DNA of 16,624 nucleotides from UBA9547 sp044349205. Its GTDB lineage: Bacteria; Bacteroidota; Bacteroidia; Cytophagales; UBA9547. This document shows, one piece after another, positions 8,023 through 15,871 of the stretch. The notes beneath the pieces were generated by a model. It searched no databases. It was not told the origin of the DNA and worked only from the letters and a program-made list of their open reading frames with translations. The stretch is from NCBI GenBank assembly GCA_044349205.1, contig JBIKRJ010000032.1:1-16624 (forward strand), read 5' to 3'. Position 1 is the stretch's first letter. Every line of letters begins with the position of its first letter. A program made the position numbers and the translations under genes.

Positions 8023-9096
8023 ATGCAAACCCGTAAGTCAAGATTTTCCAAATCGGAAAATAGGAATACTAAGCCCAAAACCGATACACGCAAAGCTGCC
8101 AACTCGAAGTTTAAAAAATCGGAAGGCAACGATACTTTTTCCTACTTGCGGAAAACCAATGAAAACGTATTGAATGACAGGAATAAGAATGCAAAAAGCA
8201 ATCGTTTCGGCAATTCCTTTGGGAAAAGCAGCAAAGAGGTCATTGAAAAAGACCGAAAATTCAATAATACAGAAAAGACAAAACGTAGCACGACCGATGG
8301 AGAAGAGAGCAAAAATATTGGTCAAGCCCGTGGTCGCGATTTTTCAAAAAAACCAAAACAACAGTCGGTTCCCTCAGACGAGTCTTTGGGCATACGCCTG
8401 AACCGATATATTGCTAATTGTGGAGTATGTGCGCGCAGGGAAGCCGATAATCTTATTCAGCAAGGCGAAATATATGTCAATGGAAAAATCATGACCGATT
8501 TTTCTTACAGGGTACAAACAGGCGATACTGTACGTTATGGAAGCAAAGTATTGAAGCGTGAAAAGTTTGTCTATATTTTGTTGAACAAACCCAAAGATTT
8601 CCTCACGACCACCGACGACCCCGAAGGACGCAAATCGGTAATGGATTTGGTCAAAGATGCAACCAACGTACGGTTGTACCCTGTGGGTAGGCTAGATCGC
8701 AACACCACCGGTTTGTTGCTTTTAACAAACGATGGCGATTTGACCGATAAATTGATGCATCCATCCTACAAGGCCAAAAAAATATACCAAGTAGATTTGG
8801 ATAAGCCTTTTTCAGATGTCGATTTGCAGAAAATCAGACAAGGGATTGTGCTGGAAGACGGGCCTATGAGGGCAGATGATGTCGAAATAGTGTCGCCCGA
8901 CAGAAAGCGTGTGGGCATAGAAATTCATTCTGGACGAAACCGCATCGTTAGGCGTATTTTCGAGCATTTAGGTTACAATATCGAAAAGTTGGATAGGGTA
9001 ATGTATGCCGGTTTGACCAAAAAAGACCTTCCTCGCGGCACTTGGCGCCATCTTTCCGAACTGGAGATTACTACGCTCAAGCATCTTAAAAGTTGA
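8023..9096 (+). CDS. rRNA pseudouridine synthase, RsuA/RluB/RluE/RluF family, with basic N-terminal extension
   Basis: The protein isomerises a specific uridine in ribosomal RNA to pseudouridine. Residues 1-120 form a Lys/Arg/Asn/Ser-rich, low-complexity tail with no fold, a feature common in Bacteroidota members and probably an RNA-binding extension. An S4 RNA-binding domain follows (about 123-178; IRLNRYIANCGVCARREAD, GEIYVNGK). The catalytic domain runs from about 180 to 350 with catalytic Asp225 in GRLDRNTTGLLLLTNDGDL, plus IHSGRNRIVRRIFEHLGY. The spacing fits the RsuA/RluB branch; I cannot tell the target base (16S 516 or a 23S site) from sequence, though RluB-like is the most usual annotation. 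The gene ends 11 bases inside the convergent miaA gene. ATG at 8023 is the first start after the preceding gene. Confidence 0.93.
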   Translation: MQTRKSRFSKSENRNTKPKTDTRKAANSKFKKSEGNDTFSYLRKTNENVLNDRNKNAKSNRFGNSFGKSSKEVIEKDRKFNNTEKTKRSTTDGEESKNIGQARGRDFSKKPKQQSVPSDESLGIRLNRYIANCGVCARREADNLIQQGEIYVNGKIMTDFSYRVQTGDTVRYGSKVLKREKFVYILLNKPKDFLTTTDDPEGRKSVMDLVKDATNVRLYPVGRLDRNTTGLLLLTNDGDLTDKLMHPSYKAKKIYQVDLDKPFSDVDLQKIRQGIVLEDGPMRADDVEIVSPDRKRVGIEIHSGRNRIVRRIFEHLGYNIEKLDRVMYAGLTKKDLPRGTWRHLSELEITTLKHLKS

Positions 9097-10033
9097 GCCT
9101 TGCTGCTAAAAAAGCCTTGATTTTTTCTAGCTCGTTGTTTTCAAACCATTGTATCTCAGCATCGCGCCTAAACCAAGTAAGTTGCCTTTTTGCAAAGCGT
9201 CTTGTGTTTCGTTTTATTAGTTCAATAGCTTCCTCTAGGCTGTGTTTTCCTTCAACATGATCAAATAATTCTTTGTAACCCACGGTTTGCAAAGCATATT
9301 CTTTTCTGTGCGGATACAGGATTTTTGCTTCATTCAACAGGCCTTCCTGTATCATAATGTCAACACGGTGGTCGATAGTTTGATACAGAATGCTACGCTC
9401 GGTGTTTAGTCCAATTTTTACCACCTCAAAATTTCGCTTGTGCTTTGTCTTTTTCAGGAAAGACGAAAAAGGCTTGTGGGTGTGCCGTATCACTTCCAAA
9501 GCACGCACCACCCTTTGGGTATTTTCCTTGTCAACCAAATCGAAATAAACGGAATCTTTTTCTTGTAGTTCCTTCACCAAAGAGGGCAAACCATTGTCCT
9601 TTACCTCTTCCATTATTTGCCAACGAAGAGTTTCGGGTACGTGCGGAATGTCGTCAAACCCTTTCAATACCGCATCGATGTACAGTCCAGAACCTCCTAC
9701 AAGCAAAGCCAACGGTTTTTTTTGAAAATATACATCCAAAAAATTTAATACATCTTGTTCGAAATCCCCAACCGAATAGCTGTCGTGAATGCTTAAGTTA
9801 TTGACAAAATGGTGTTTGGCCATTTGAAGCTGGTCTTCGCTGGGTTTGGCAGTGCCAATACTCATTTCACGATAAAATTGGCGAGAGTCTGCCGAAAGGA
9901 TGTCACAGTGAAATTCTTTTGCCAATTCTATAGAAATAGGGGTTTTGCCCACGGCAGTAGGGCCAACGACGACAACAAGAATGGGTTTTTGCGACACAAG
10001 AAAATGTTTCCTTGCAAAATTAACCCATTCCAT
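9086..10033 (-). CDS. miaA: tRNA dimethylallyltransferase
   Basis: MiaA transfers a dimethylallyl group to N6 of A37 in tRNAs reading codons that begin with U, the first step towards ms2i6A. Using the ATG at 10033 (315 residues) the order is: P-loop GPTAVGKT (24-31), SADSRQFYR with Asp49, GTAKPS, GGSGLYIDAVLKG (114-126), and the C-terminal RRFAKRQLTWFRRD tRNA-binding segment. Length and motifs are normal. The start is not settled: an in-frame TTG at 10048 would add five residues, while a GTG at 9997 would give a 303-residue protein starting MSQKPILVVVVGPTA, closer to typical MiaA N-termini. The gene runs convergent with the pseudouridine synthase (11-base overlap) and divergent from the YfiR-family gene. 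Confidence 0.95.
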   Translation of the reverse strand: MEWVNFARKHFLVSQKPILVVVVGPTAVGKTPISIELAKEFHCDILSADSRQFYREMSIGTAKPSEDQLQMAKHHFVNNLSIHDSYSVGDFEQDVLNFLDVYFQKKPLALLVGGSGLYIDAVLKGFDDIPHVPETLRWQIMEEVKDNGLPSLVKELQEKDSVYFDLVDKENTQRVVRALEVIRHTHKPFSSFLKKTKHKRNFEVVKIGLNTERSILYQTIDHRVDIMIQEGLLNEAKILYPHRKEYALQTVGYKELFDHVEGKHSLEEAIELIKRNTRRFAKRQLTWFRRDAEIQWFENNELEKIKAFLAARLNF

Positions 10034-10058
10034 CTTGCGTAAATACAAAGCCTAACGC

Positions 10059-10066
10059 TATATTTA
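10059..10066 (+). promoter_or_regulatory. Possible -7 element (TATATTTA) for the YfiR-Sia operon
   Basis: TATATTTA differs from TAnnTTTG only at the last base. A TTG at 10035-10037 lies 21 bases upstream, an acceptable -33 spacing for Bacteroidota. The element is 33 bases before the ATG at 10099. It is the only candidate promoter seen ahead of the six-gene signalling cluster. Confidence 0.35.
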
Positions 10067-10098
10067 CATAATAATTCTTTTCCTTTGGAAAGAGCATA

Positions 10099-10623
10099 AT
10101 GTTGACTCGATTTTTTACATTATTTTTCCTAATATTTTTTGGCCTTCAGTCCAAGGCACAACTTCCCGACCCTGTTTCCAAAATCAAGGTCATGTTTCTG
10201 TACAACTTTACCAAGTATATAGAATGGCCAAAAGATTATAAGCAAGGTGATTTCGTCATCGGCATTTTAGGAGGCGGTTCAGATGCGCTTCAAAAAGAAC
10301 TTGAAAAGCTGGCATTGACCAAAAAAGCGGGCATTCAGAATATCGTCATTAAAAAATACAGTTCATTGTCCGAGGTGGACAAATGCCACATGCTGTTCAT
10401 ACCAGAGTCTAAAAGTGCATTGCTCGACGAAGCCACTGCCAAATTGAAAAAGACTAGCACGCTTATTGTGACAGAAAAAGACGGTCTTGCCAAAAAAGGC
10501 TCTGCTATCAATTTTGTAGTGAAAGACAACAAGCAAAACTTTGAACTGAACAAAGGAAACATAGAAAGGTACAATCTAAATGTTAGTTCCAGCTTGCTGA
10601 GCTTGGCAATACAAGTGAATTGA
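10099..10623 (+). CDS. YfiR-family periplasmic protein (DUF4154)
   Basis: This 174-residue protein has a clear signal peptide (cleavage after about residue 20, SKA/QL), then the DUF4154/YfiR hallmark FLYNFTKYIEWP (33-44), a central VIGILGGG strand, and the family's C-terminal FVVKDNKQNFELN and NVSSSLLSLA. In Pseudomonas, YfiR is a periplasmic repressor of the membrane diguanylate cyclase YfiN; Bacteroidota versions are usually found beside sensor kinases or phosphatases rather than YfiN. Here it leads a gene set with a membrane HAMP/SpoIIE phosphatase, so I infer it modulates that sensor from the periplasm. The Cys residues that make disulfides in YfiR are not conserved: only one Cys (in DKCHMLF) is present. 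Its stop codon overlaps the next gene's start by one base (TGATG), so the pair is translationally coupled. Confidence 0.88.
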   Translation: MLTRFFTLFFLIFFGLQSKAQLPDPVSKIKVMFLYNFTKYIEWPKDYKQGDFVIGILGGGSDALQKELEKLALTKKAGIQNIVIKKYSSLSEVDKCHMLFIPESKSALLDEATAKLKKTSTLIVTEKDGLAKKGSAINFVVKDNKQNFELNKGNIERYNLNVSSSLLSLAIQVN

Positions 10624-11795
10624 TGCGTAAGAATATTACACATATCGCACTACTATTCTTGCTTTTCCTAGGCAAAGCCTTTGCACAGCCTTGTGTAAAA
10701 GTTGGCGAAGCCATTCAATTATATACCAAAGACCTCGAAAAGGCTAAAAAAGGTATTGAAGATGCGGCCTTAGACCCCACTTGCTCGGCAGAACCAGCCA
10801 CATGGTATTACAAAGCTTTCATCTTGAAAGACTATTACAAAAACAAAGAAAAAACGCTGAAGAACTCTCCTTCACGCCTTGCGGCTATTGAAGCAGCCAA
10901 GAAAAACTTGCAGTTAGACCCTCAAAACAAGTATGCCGAAGAGTGTAAAAAAATACTAAACTTCCTCGCCCAAACTTTCTACAACGATGCTGCCAAGGAT
11001 TTGAATGAGAAAAAATATCCTTCTGCCCACGAAAATTATGTACGCTATTTGGACATTATCAAATACGGTCAGCCAGACAAGGTCGATACCTCTGCAATTT
11101 TCTATGCAGGATATGCAGCTTCCATGGCCAAAAACTATCCTAAGGCAAAAGAATACTTAAAAAAAGCGGTTGAATTGAAATTCAAGGAGCCCAATCTTTA
11201 TTATTATTTAGGTAAAGTGTATTGGACTACAGGTGAAAAGGATAAGAGCTATGAAGTGCTAAACTTGGGCCACACTCTTTATCCCGAAAATAAAGATGTG
11301 ATACTTACGATGGTACAGTATTACAGTGAAGATGGTAAACTGAAAGTATTGGAAAGCACTTTGGACAAAGCCATTCAATTGGATGCAAAAAGCCACGATT
11401 TGAAATTGACACAAGCCATAGTTTGTGAAAAATTGAGTGAAACCGAAAAAGGACAAGAAGAAAAATATTTTAAAAAATCTGAAGCCTTGTATAAAGAAGT
11501 GATTAATGCCGATGCAAACAATAGCAGGGCAAATTACAATCTTGCCATTTTGTACTACAACAAAGCCGTGAACATTATTGATAAGCTAGACGCCGATTCC
11601 GATTTGACTACTATAGACAAAATACAAGACCAGTGTGTGCTCATATTCAAGCAATCTCTCCCATACATGACCAAGGCATATCAATTAGATCCAAATAAAA
11701 AAGACATATTGGAAGGCTTGGCTGGTATCTATTTTGCACTGAACGATATGCCCAAGTCCAACGAATTCAAACAGAAGGCCGAAAGCATGAAGTAG
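10623..11795 (+). CDS. Exported TPR-repeat protein
   Basis: The ATG at 10623 overlaps the YfiR stop by one base and is preferred to the TTG one codon earlier. The 390-residue product has a signal peptide (IALLFLLFLGKAFA/QP) with no lipobox Cys in place, so it is probably periplasmic. After a helical N-terminal region, TPR units are visible from about residue 155 (YAASMAKNYPKAKEYLKKAV, YYYLGKVYWTTGEKDKSYEV, then a unit ending LDKAIQLDA) and again near the C-terminus (YMTKAYQLDPNKKDILEG, LAGIYFALNDMPKSNEFKQK). TPRs bind other proteins. Tight coupling to the YfiR-family gene and the following phosphatase suggests it is a partner in the same envelope-sensing unit; that is inference. I know no name for it. 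Confidence 0.85.
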   Translation: MRKNITHIALLFLLFLGKAFAQPCVKVGEAIQLYTKDLEKAKKGIEDAALDPTCSAEPATWYYKAFILKDYYKNKEKTLKNSPSRLAAIEAAKKNLQLDPQNKYAEECKKILNFLAQTFYNDAAKDLNEKKYPSAHENYVRYLDIIKYGQPDKVDTSAIFYAGYAASMAKNYPKAKEYLKKAVELKFKEPNLYYYLGKVYWTTGEKDKSYEVLNLGHTLYPENKDVILTMVQYYSEDGKLKVLESTLDKAIQLDAKSHDLKLTQAIVCEKLSETEKGQEEKYFKKSEALYKEVINADANNSRANYNLAILYYNKAVNIIDKLDADSDLTTIDKIQDQCVLIFKQSLPYMTKAYQLDPNKKDILEGLAGIYFALNDMPKSNEFKQKAESMK

Positions 11796-11849
11796 CGTTT
11801 TGGACTGGTCAAATTTTCTAAGCACACATTCTTTTTGGTTCAATTTTAA

Positions 11850-13670
11850 ATGGAAAACGCAATCTCCAAAAAATTCAGGCTAACCATAGGTAGAAAGATT
11901 GGAATCGGTTTTGGGATTCTGATTACGCTTACCCTTGTCAATTTTTTGGCTACTTACGTCACGCTGCACAACAGCAAAAAAATTAATGACGAGATAACGC
12001 AGGTAAATACTCCTTCAGTAAATGCACTAGAAGACCTCAACCTGCTTATTCTTAGGTCAAGGATGTACATTTCCAACTGGGTTTTCATTCAAAGCGACGA
12101 AAATAATTTAGACAAAAAGCGACTTTCGAATCTTATTAAATACGAATATCCTACCATTAAAGCACGAATCCAGAAGTTGGCAATTCATTGGGATTTAGTA
12201 GATAAACGCAAAATAGATTCCCTATTTCACGATACGGAAGAACTATTTTCCATGCACGCACAAGTGATGGGGTTGCTGAATAACTTCACAAGTTATGAAG
12301 ATCCTTTGATACTTTTTGAGGCACGCAATATGGTAGAGGAGGGCGATATTCATTTGAAAACCGAATATATCTTGGATCGGTTGGGCGTTATCGTCAACAA
12401 CCAAAACAGCAACACCAACAAAGTGAGTGACGAAATGCAGTTTGCCTTCACTGTATTGCAACGAGTGGTAACTGGTTTCGGATTTCTGATTTTGGTAGGC
12501 GGTGTGCTTGTCGCTTTTTTTACCGTACTTACCATTGTGCGGCCTATTTATGAACTGAAAAACATCATTTCTATCATGGGTAGGGGAGTAATGCCCGAGG
12601 AAACCATCAAAGACCGTGAAGACGAAATAGGTGAAATGAACAATGCGCTGAAAGACTTGATTGGCGCTTTAAGGCAAACAACCAATTTTGCCAAAGATGT
12701 GGGTTCACGAAAATACGACACACAATATTTGCCACTTAGCGAACAAGATGAACTGAGCCATGCACTTCTTCAAATGAGACACGATTTGAAAGAATATGGC
12801 GAAGGCATGGAGCAATTGGTCGAAGAACGCACCGCCGAGGTTGTACGTCAGAAAGAAGAAATTACGGAACAAAACCAAAAGCTTGAAAAAATATACAAGC
12901 ATGTGACCGACAGTATTCATTATGCCAAGCGTATTCAGAATTCGATTTTGCCACCGCTTAGTTTGATTCAAAAAAGCTTGCCCCAAACATTCGTTTTATA
13001 CAAGCCGAAAGACATAGTAAGTGGCGATTTTTATTGGTTCGAGCATGTGGGCGACGACATCATCATTGCTTCGGTCGATTGTACAGGGCATGGTGTGCCC
13101 GGCGCCCTAATGTCTATGATTGGAAACAATCTATTGAATCAGGCTATTATAAAATATGGAGCAAAAAATGCCGCACTTTTGGTCGATGAACTCAATCAGG
13201 GAGTAGCCAATGCATTACGCATTGGTCAAGATGCCACAAATGCCAAAGACGGCATGGACATTTCATTGTGCCGGATCAATTTCAAAGAAAATATCCTTGA
13301 GTATGCGGGGGCTTTCAATCCACTTTACCTGATGCGAAACGAAGAGTTGATAGAAGTAAAAGCCGATAAATTTCCTATTGGTTACTATGTAGAAGACCCC
13401 GACAAAAAATATACCAACCACCAATTTGAGATTCAAGAAAATGACATTTTCTACTTGTTTACAGACGGCTATGCCGACCAATTTGGTGGCCCAAATGGTA
13501 AGAAGTTCATGTACAGGCAGTTCAAAGAGGTGCTTCAACGCATTCATACCATGCCAGTAGAAATGCAACACGACATCCTCGATTCAACCATAGAAGATTG
13601 GAAAAAAATGGGCGGTGTCGAACAATTGGACGACATACAAGTGATTGGAGTAAGATTAAATAGAAAATAA
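11850..13670 (+). CDS. Membrane HAMP-SpoIIE/PP2C-type serine phosphatase, SiaA-like
   Basis: The 606-residue protein has a short cytoplasmic N-terminus, a membrane segment at about 17-39, a helical periplasmic sensor domain at about 40-200 (four-helix-bundle type), and a second membrane segment at about 208-230. A HAMP domain (RPIYELKNI..., 230-275) is followed by what reads as a second HAMP-like unit (about 276-318, ending DELSHALLQMRHDL). A coiled coil (320-365) leads to a SpoIIE/PP2C domain. Metal-binding acidic residues are present: Asp393 (SGDFYW), Asp410 (VDCTGHGVPGAL), Asp470 (DGMDISL), Asp539 (LFTDGYADQ) and Asp594/595 (LDDIQVIGV), so it should be active. With kinase and phosphoprotein genes directly downstream it is the counterpart of SiaA, which dephosphorylates SiaC. 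It starts 54 bases after the TPR gene; 76 bases separate it from the kinase. Confidence 0.92.
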   Translation: MENAISKKFRLTIGRKIGIGFGILITLTLVNFLATYVTLHNSKKINDEITQVNTPSVNALEDLNLLILRSRMYISNWVFIQSDENNLDKKRLSNLIKYEYPTIKARIQKLAIHWDLVDKRKIDSLFHDTEELFSMHAQVMGLLNNFTSYEDPLILFEARNMVEEGDIHLKTEYILDRLGVIVNNQNSNTNKVSDEMQFAFTVLQRVVTGFGFLILVGGVLVAFFTVLTIVRPIYELKNIISIMGRGVMPEETIKDREDEIGEMNNALKDLIGALRQTTNFAKDVGSRKYDTQYLPLSEQDELSHALLQMRHDLKEYGEGMEQLVEERTAEVVRQKEEITEQNQKLEKIYKHVTDSIHYAKRIQNSILPPLSLIQKSLPQTFVLYKPKDIVSGDFYWFEHVGDDIIIASVDCTGHGVPGALMSMIGNNLLNQAIIKYGAKNAALLVDELNQGVANALRIGQDATNAKDGMDISLCRINFKENILEYAGAFNPLYLMRNEELIEVKADKFPIGYYVEDPDKKYTNHQFEIQENDIFYLFTDGYADQFGGPNGKKFMYRQFKEVLQRIHTMPVEMQHDILDSTIEDWKKMGGVEQLDDIQVIGVRLNRK

Positions 13671-13746
13671 AGCATTATTTATTCATCCTTATGTTTATTT
13701 TTACCGATAGTAAAGCAAATTTTTTGGGCATTATCTACTTAGCTCT

Positions 13747-14322
13747 ATGATTGATTACTTGTCTATTTATGAAAAGATGCATGACAACAACATCATGCTT
13801 ACCTTTAAAGGCGAAGTGACATTCGACTTGATAAATTCTATGTTGAAAATCATAGAATCGAGACTGGATATGATTGAAGGTGACTTGAAAACCCGTAAAA
13901 AGGTATACAATGTCCTAGTCGAATGCCTTCAAAATTTAGTGCATCATATCGATACCATCGACCCAGGAGAGGAATCGAGCCCTTACCATAGCAAAACGGC
14001 TTTGCTGATGATTACCACCAGTGCCGATGGCTACCATGTAGTGACAGGTAACTACATCATGAACGAAAAAATTGAAAAACTGAAAAGTTGGCTTGACGAA
14101 ATCAACTCTGTTTCCCCTGAAGAACTAAGAGAGCTTTACAAAAAAATACTGAACAACGAGCAGTTTTCAGAAAAGGGAACAGCTGGCTTGGGCTTCATCG
14201 ATATTGCAAGAAAATCGGGTCAGAAATTGGTGTACACCTTTCAACAAGTCAACGAACGCTATTCTTTTTTCAGCTTTCAAATTACAATACCTAAAAATTA
14301 TTTATCAGCACAAAGCAAATAA
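13747..14322 (+). CDS. SiaB-family protein kinase (DUF6272)
   Basis: In Pseudomonas SiaB phosphorylates SiaC on a threonine and opposes the phosphatase SiaA. This 191-residue protein matches the SiaB/DUF6272 family: a GHKL-like ATPase fold with an N-box (VECLQNLVHH, Glu59-Asn63) and a glycine-rich GTAGLGFIDIARKSG segment (144-158). It has no membrane segment and should act in the cytoplasm. The ATG at 13747 is preceded by 76 bases holding only A/T-rich sequence and a TATGTTTA near-match to a -7 box at 13690; a separate weak promoter is possible. The stop overlaps the start of the next gene by one base (TAATG). In many two-gene anti-sigma or partner-switch systems the kinase and target genes are coupled in the same way. 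Confidence 0.9.
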   Translation: MIDYLSIYEKMHDNNIMLTFKGEVTFDLINSMLKIIESRLDMIEGDLKTRKKVYNVLVECLQNLVHHIDTIDPGEESSPYHSKTALLMITTSADGYHVVTGNYIMNEKIEKLKSWLDEINSVSPEELRELYKKILNNEQFSEKGTAGLGFIDIARKSGQKLVYTFQQVNERYSFFSFQITIPKNYLSAQSK

Positions 14323-14705
14323 TGAGCATGGAATCTTTAATACTTCAACCTTCGGCTCACACGCCTACTGTAAGTTTAAATGCCACTACTGGTGTATGCG
14401 AATTTAAAGGTCGTTCTACACCCGAAAATTCGGTAGAATATTACGAACCTATTTATAAGTGGCTCGATGCCTATTCGGCAAATCCATGCCCTACCACCAC
14501 GGTCAACATACAGTTCGAGTACTTCAACACAAGTTCTTCAAAATGTATTTTAGATGTCTTGAAAAAGTTTGTAAAGCTTCACAATGCGGGTAAAAAAGTC
14601 CAAATAAATTGGTTTTACGAAGCCGAAGACGATGACATGAAAGAAGCTGGTGAAGACTATTGCGATATTTTACAAATACCTTTCGACATTCAAGCTATTG
14701 AATAA
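14322..14705 (+). CDS. SiaC-family regulatory phosphoprotein (DUF1987)
   Basis: The 127-residue protein is a clear SiaC/DUF1987 member. Characteristic stretches are TPTVSLNATTGVCEFKGRST near the N-terminus, YYEPIYKWLDAY, and IQFEYFNTSSSKCILDVL. In Pseudomonas the phosphorylated threonine (Thr68) lies in the same NTSS loop; Thr70 here is the likely equivalent. The unphosphorylated form activates the diguanylate cyclase SiaD by binding its N-terminal stalk. No membrane segment or signal. It overlaps the kinase gene upstream and the next gene downstream by one base each, so kinase, phosphoprotein and the following protein should be made in step. The protein is the hub of the switch; its target here is probably the product of the next gene. 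Confidence 0.93.
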   Translation: MSMESLILQPSAHTPTVSLNATTGVCEFKGRSTPENSVEYYEPIYKWLDAYSANPCPTTTVNIQFEYFNTSSSKCILDVLKKFVKLHNAGKKVQINWFYEAEDDDMKEAGEDYCDILQIPFDIQAIE

Positions 14706-15217
14706 TGGGTTCCAGCAAAGAAAATTTGTTCAAATCCGAAACGCAAGTTTTGGAAAGAAGCCAAACTCTTCTTTCCAAGCAAGACGCGTCTTTGGATGAT
14801 TACAAAGATTCTTTCAAGGATTTGTGCCACAATTATTCCGAGTTGCTTGACCAAACAAGGCTCATCACCAAGGTGAGCGACAAGCTTCAAAACAAGCTGA
14901 ATAGCGCTTACGAGGCGGTTGAGATTAAAAACATTGAACTTCAAAATACCATTGACGAGCTTACTAAAGCGCGTGTGGGTAGAAAGGCTCAAACCATTAT
15001 CTTATTCATTGGACTTTCACTTTTTGTTTTGGAAGAAATTGTGTTGGAGCCCATTGTCGATAATTACATAAACAACAACATCTGGGCTAGTTTGGCCATC
15101 AAATTGGTCATTGCCTTTTTGTTGAAACCGTTGGAGTCATTAGTAGAGGACTGGCTGTTGAAAAAAGCCAAGGAAACAAACGCCGAAGAATCCCTAGCCG
15201 AGCCAAAATTAGCTTGA
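14705..15217 (+). CDS. Coiled-coil protein with two membrane segments; putative SiaC-regulated effector
   Basis: I know no named family for the full 170-residue protein. Residues 1-95 are predicted coiled coil. The part around 44-80 (YSELLDQTRLITKVSDKLQ, then a VEIKNIELQ stretch) resembles the stalk that precedes GGDEF or nucleotide cyclase domains in SiaD-type proteins, with the repeated pattern Y..LL.QTr....SD..q..L. Instead of a cyclase, it continues into two hydrophobic segments at about 96-115 and 126-144, joined by an acidic turn (EEIVLEPIVDNYINNN), and a short charged tail. There is no GGDEF or catalytic motif. Because it is the last gene of the Sia-like set and overlaps the SiaC-like gene by one base, I infer SiaC binds the stalk and changes the membrane part. 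Its stop is two bases from that of convergent gldD. Coding call firm, function speculative. Confidence 0.85.
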   Translation: MGSSKENLFKSETQVLERSQTLLSKQDASLDDYKDSFKDLCHNYSELLDQTRLITKVSDKLQNKLNSAYEAVEIKNIELQNTIDELTKARVGRKAQTIILFIGLSLFVLEEIVLEPIVDNYINNNIWASLAIKLVIAFLLKPLESLVEDWLLKKAKETNAEESLAEPKLA

Positions 15218-15219
15218 GC

Positions 15220-15804
15220 CTATTTCCATTCTAAAGTATTCACCAAGTGCATGATGTCTTTCTTCAAGTACTCTATCACAGGGGCTAAAGAATCGGTTTG
15301 TGTGCTTTTGAAATACAACGCCCCTCTTAAAAAATGGTGGCTGCTGTCGGTCAAGTAAAATTGGAATTGGCTGGGTACATCGCCCGAAAGTTCTATGACA
15401 GTGGCTTTTTGGCCTGAAGGTGTTTTAACCACCGATTCCTCGATGGAATACGCTTTTATTTGGTGTTTGTTGGCCAATTTATATGAATCGTCTATGTGCT
15501 CGTTTAGTTTTTTAGTGTCATTTTTTCCAGCCAATGGTTTGTAAGTAAGCTGTACATCGGCATCGAAGTATGGATAATGGATGGTAATCCAATGGGGTTC
15601 CGAAATAGACGAGCTATCTCTTTTTATCACTGCACTTTTCGAATAAAGAAAGGTGTATGGGTGGTTTTCGGTTAGGTTTTGATAGGCGTGTTCGGGAAGG
15701 TCTATCCTGTTGTATCCTTTTGGTTTGGGCACATATTCTTCTTCGCAAGAAAATAGAAAAAGAGCCAAGGTGATGAAGAGAAAAAATAGTTTTGTTTCTC
15801 GCAT
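15220..15804 (-). CDS. gldD: Gliding motility lipoprotein GldD
   Basis: GldD is a lipoprotein required for gliding motility in Flavobacterium and is conserved with the type IX secretion machinery. The 194-residue protein has a lipoprotein signal ending in LFLFSC (Cys20), then the family's PKPKGYNRIDLPEHAY, the HYPYFDADVQLTYKPL segment, and the C-terminal RGALYF followed by DSLAPVIEYLKKDIMHL and NTLEWK. Length is normal. The gene lies downstream of ssb and the mutY end on the same strand. In Flavobacterium johnsoniae, gldE usually lies between ssb and gldD; here it is absent and the gap is only 80 bases, most of it a hairpin. No clear -7 box is seen in the gap (TAAATTTTC is a poor match). It is convergent with the Sia-like set, two bases between stop codons. 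Confidence 0.95.
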   Translation of the reverse strand: MRETKLFFLFITLALFLFSCEEEYVPKPKGYNRIDLPEHAYQNLTENHPYTFLYSKSAVIKRDSSSISEPHWITIHYPYFDADVQLTYKPLAGKNDTKKLNEHIDDSYKLANKHQIKAYSIEESVVKTPSGQKATVIELSGDVPSQFQFYLTDSSHHFLRGALYFKSTQTDSLAPVIEYLKKDIMHLVNTLEWK

Positions 15805-15843
15805 TCGAAAATTTAGGCCTTAATATGAAAAGTAAAGAGAAAA

Positions 15844-15871
15844 GGCGGGAGAAGTTGGAGCAACTCCCGCC
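15844..15871 (-). terminator. GC-rich hairpin after ssb, probable terminator or attenuator
   Basis: Perfect eight-base arms (ggcgggag at 15844-15851, ctcccgcc at 15864-15871) close a 12-base loop with three extra inner pairs. On the minus strand the hairpin is followed by a T-rich but interrupted tail (TTTTCTCTTTACTTTTC). It begins 13 bases after the ssb stop and 40 bases before the gldD start, so it would lower read-through into gldD. Confidence 0.75.

Noticed and set aside
15805..15820. TAAATTTTC on the minus strand before gldD as a -7 box.
   Set aside because: Poor match to TAnnTTTG in a very AT-rich gap and too close to the ATG.
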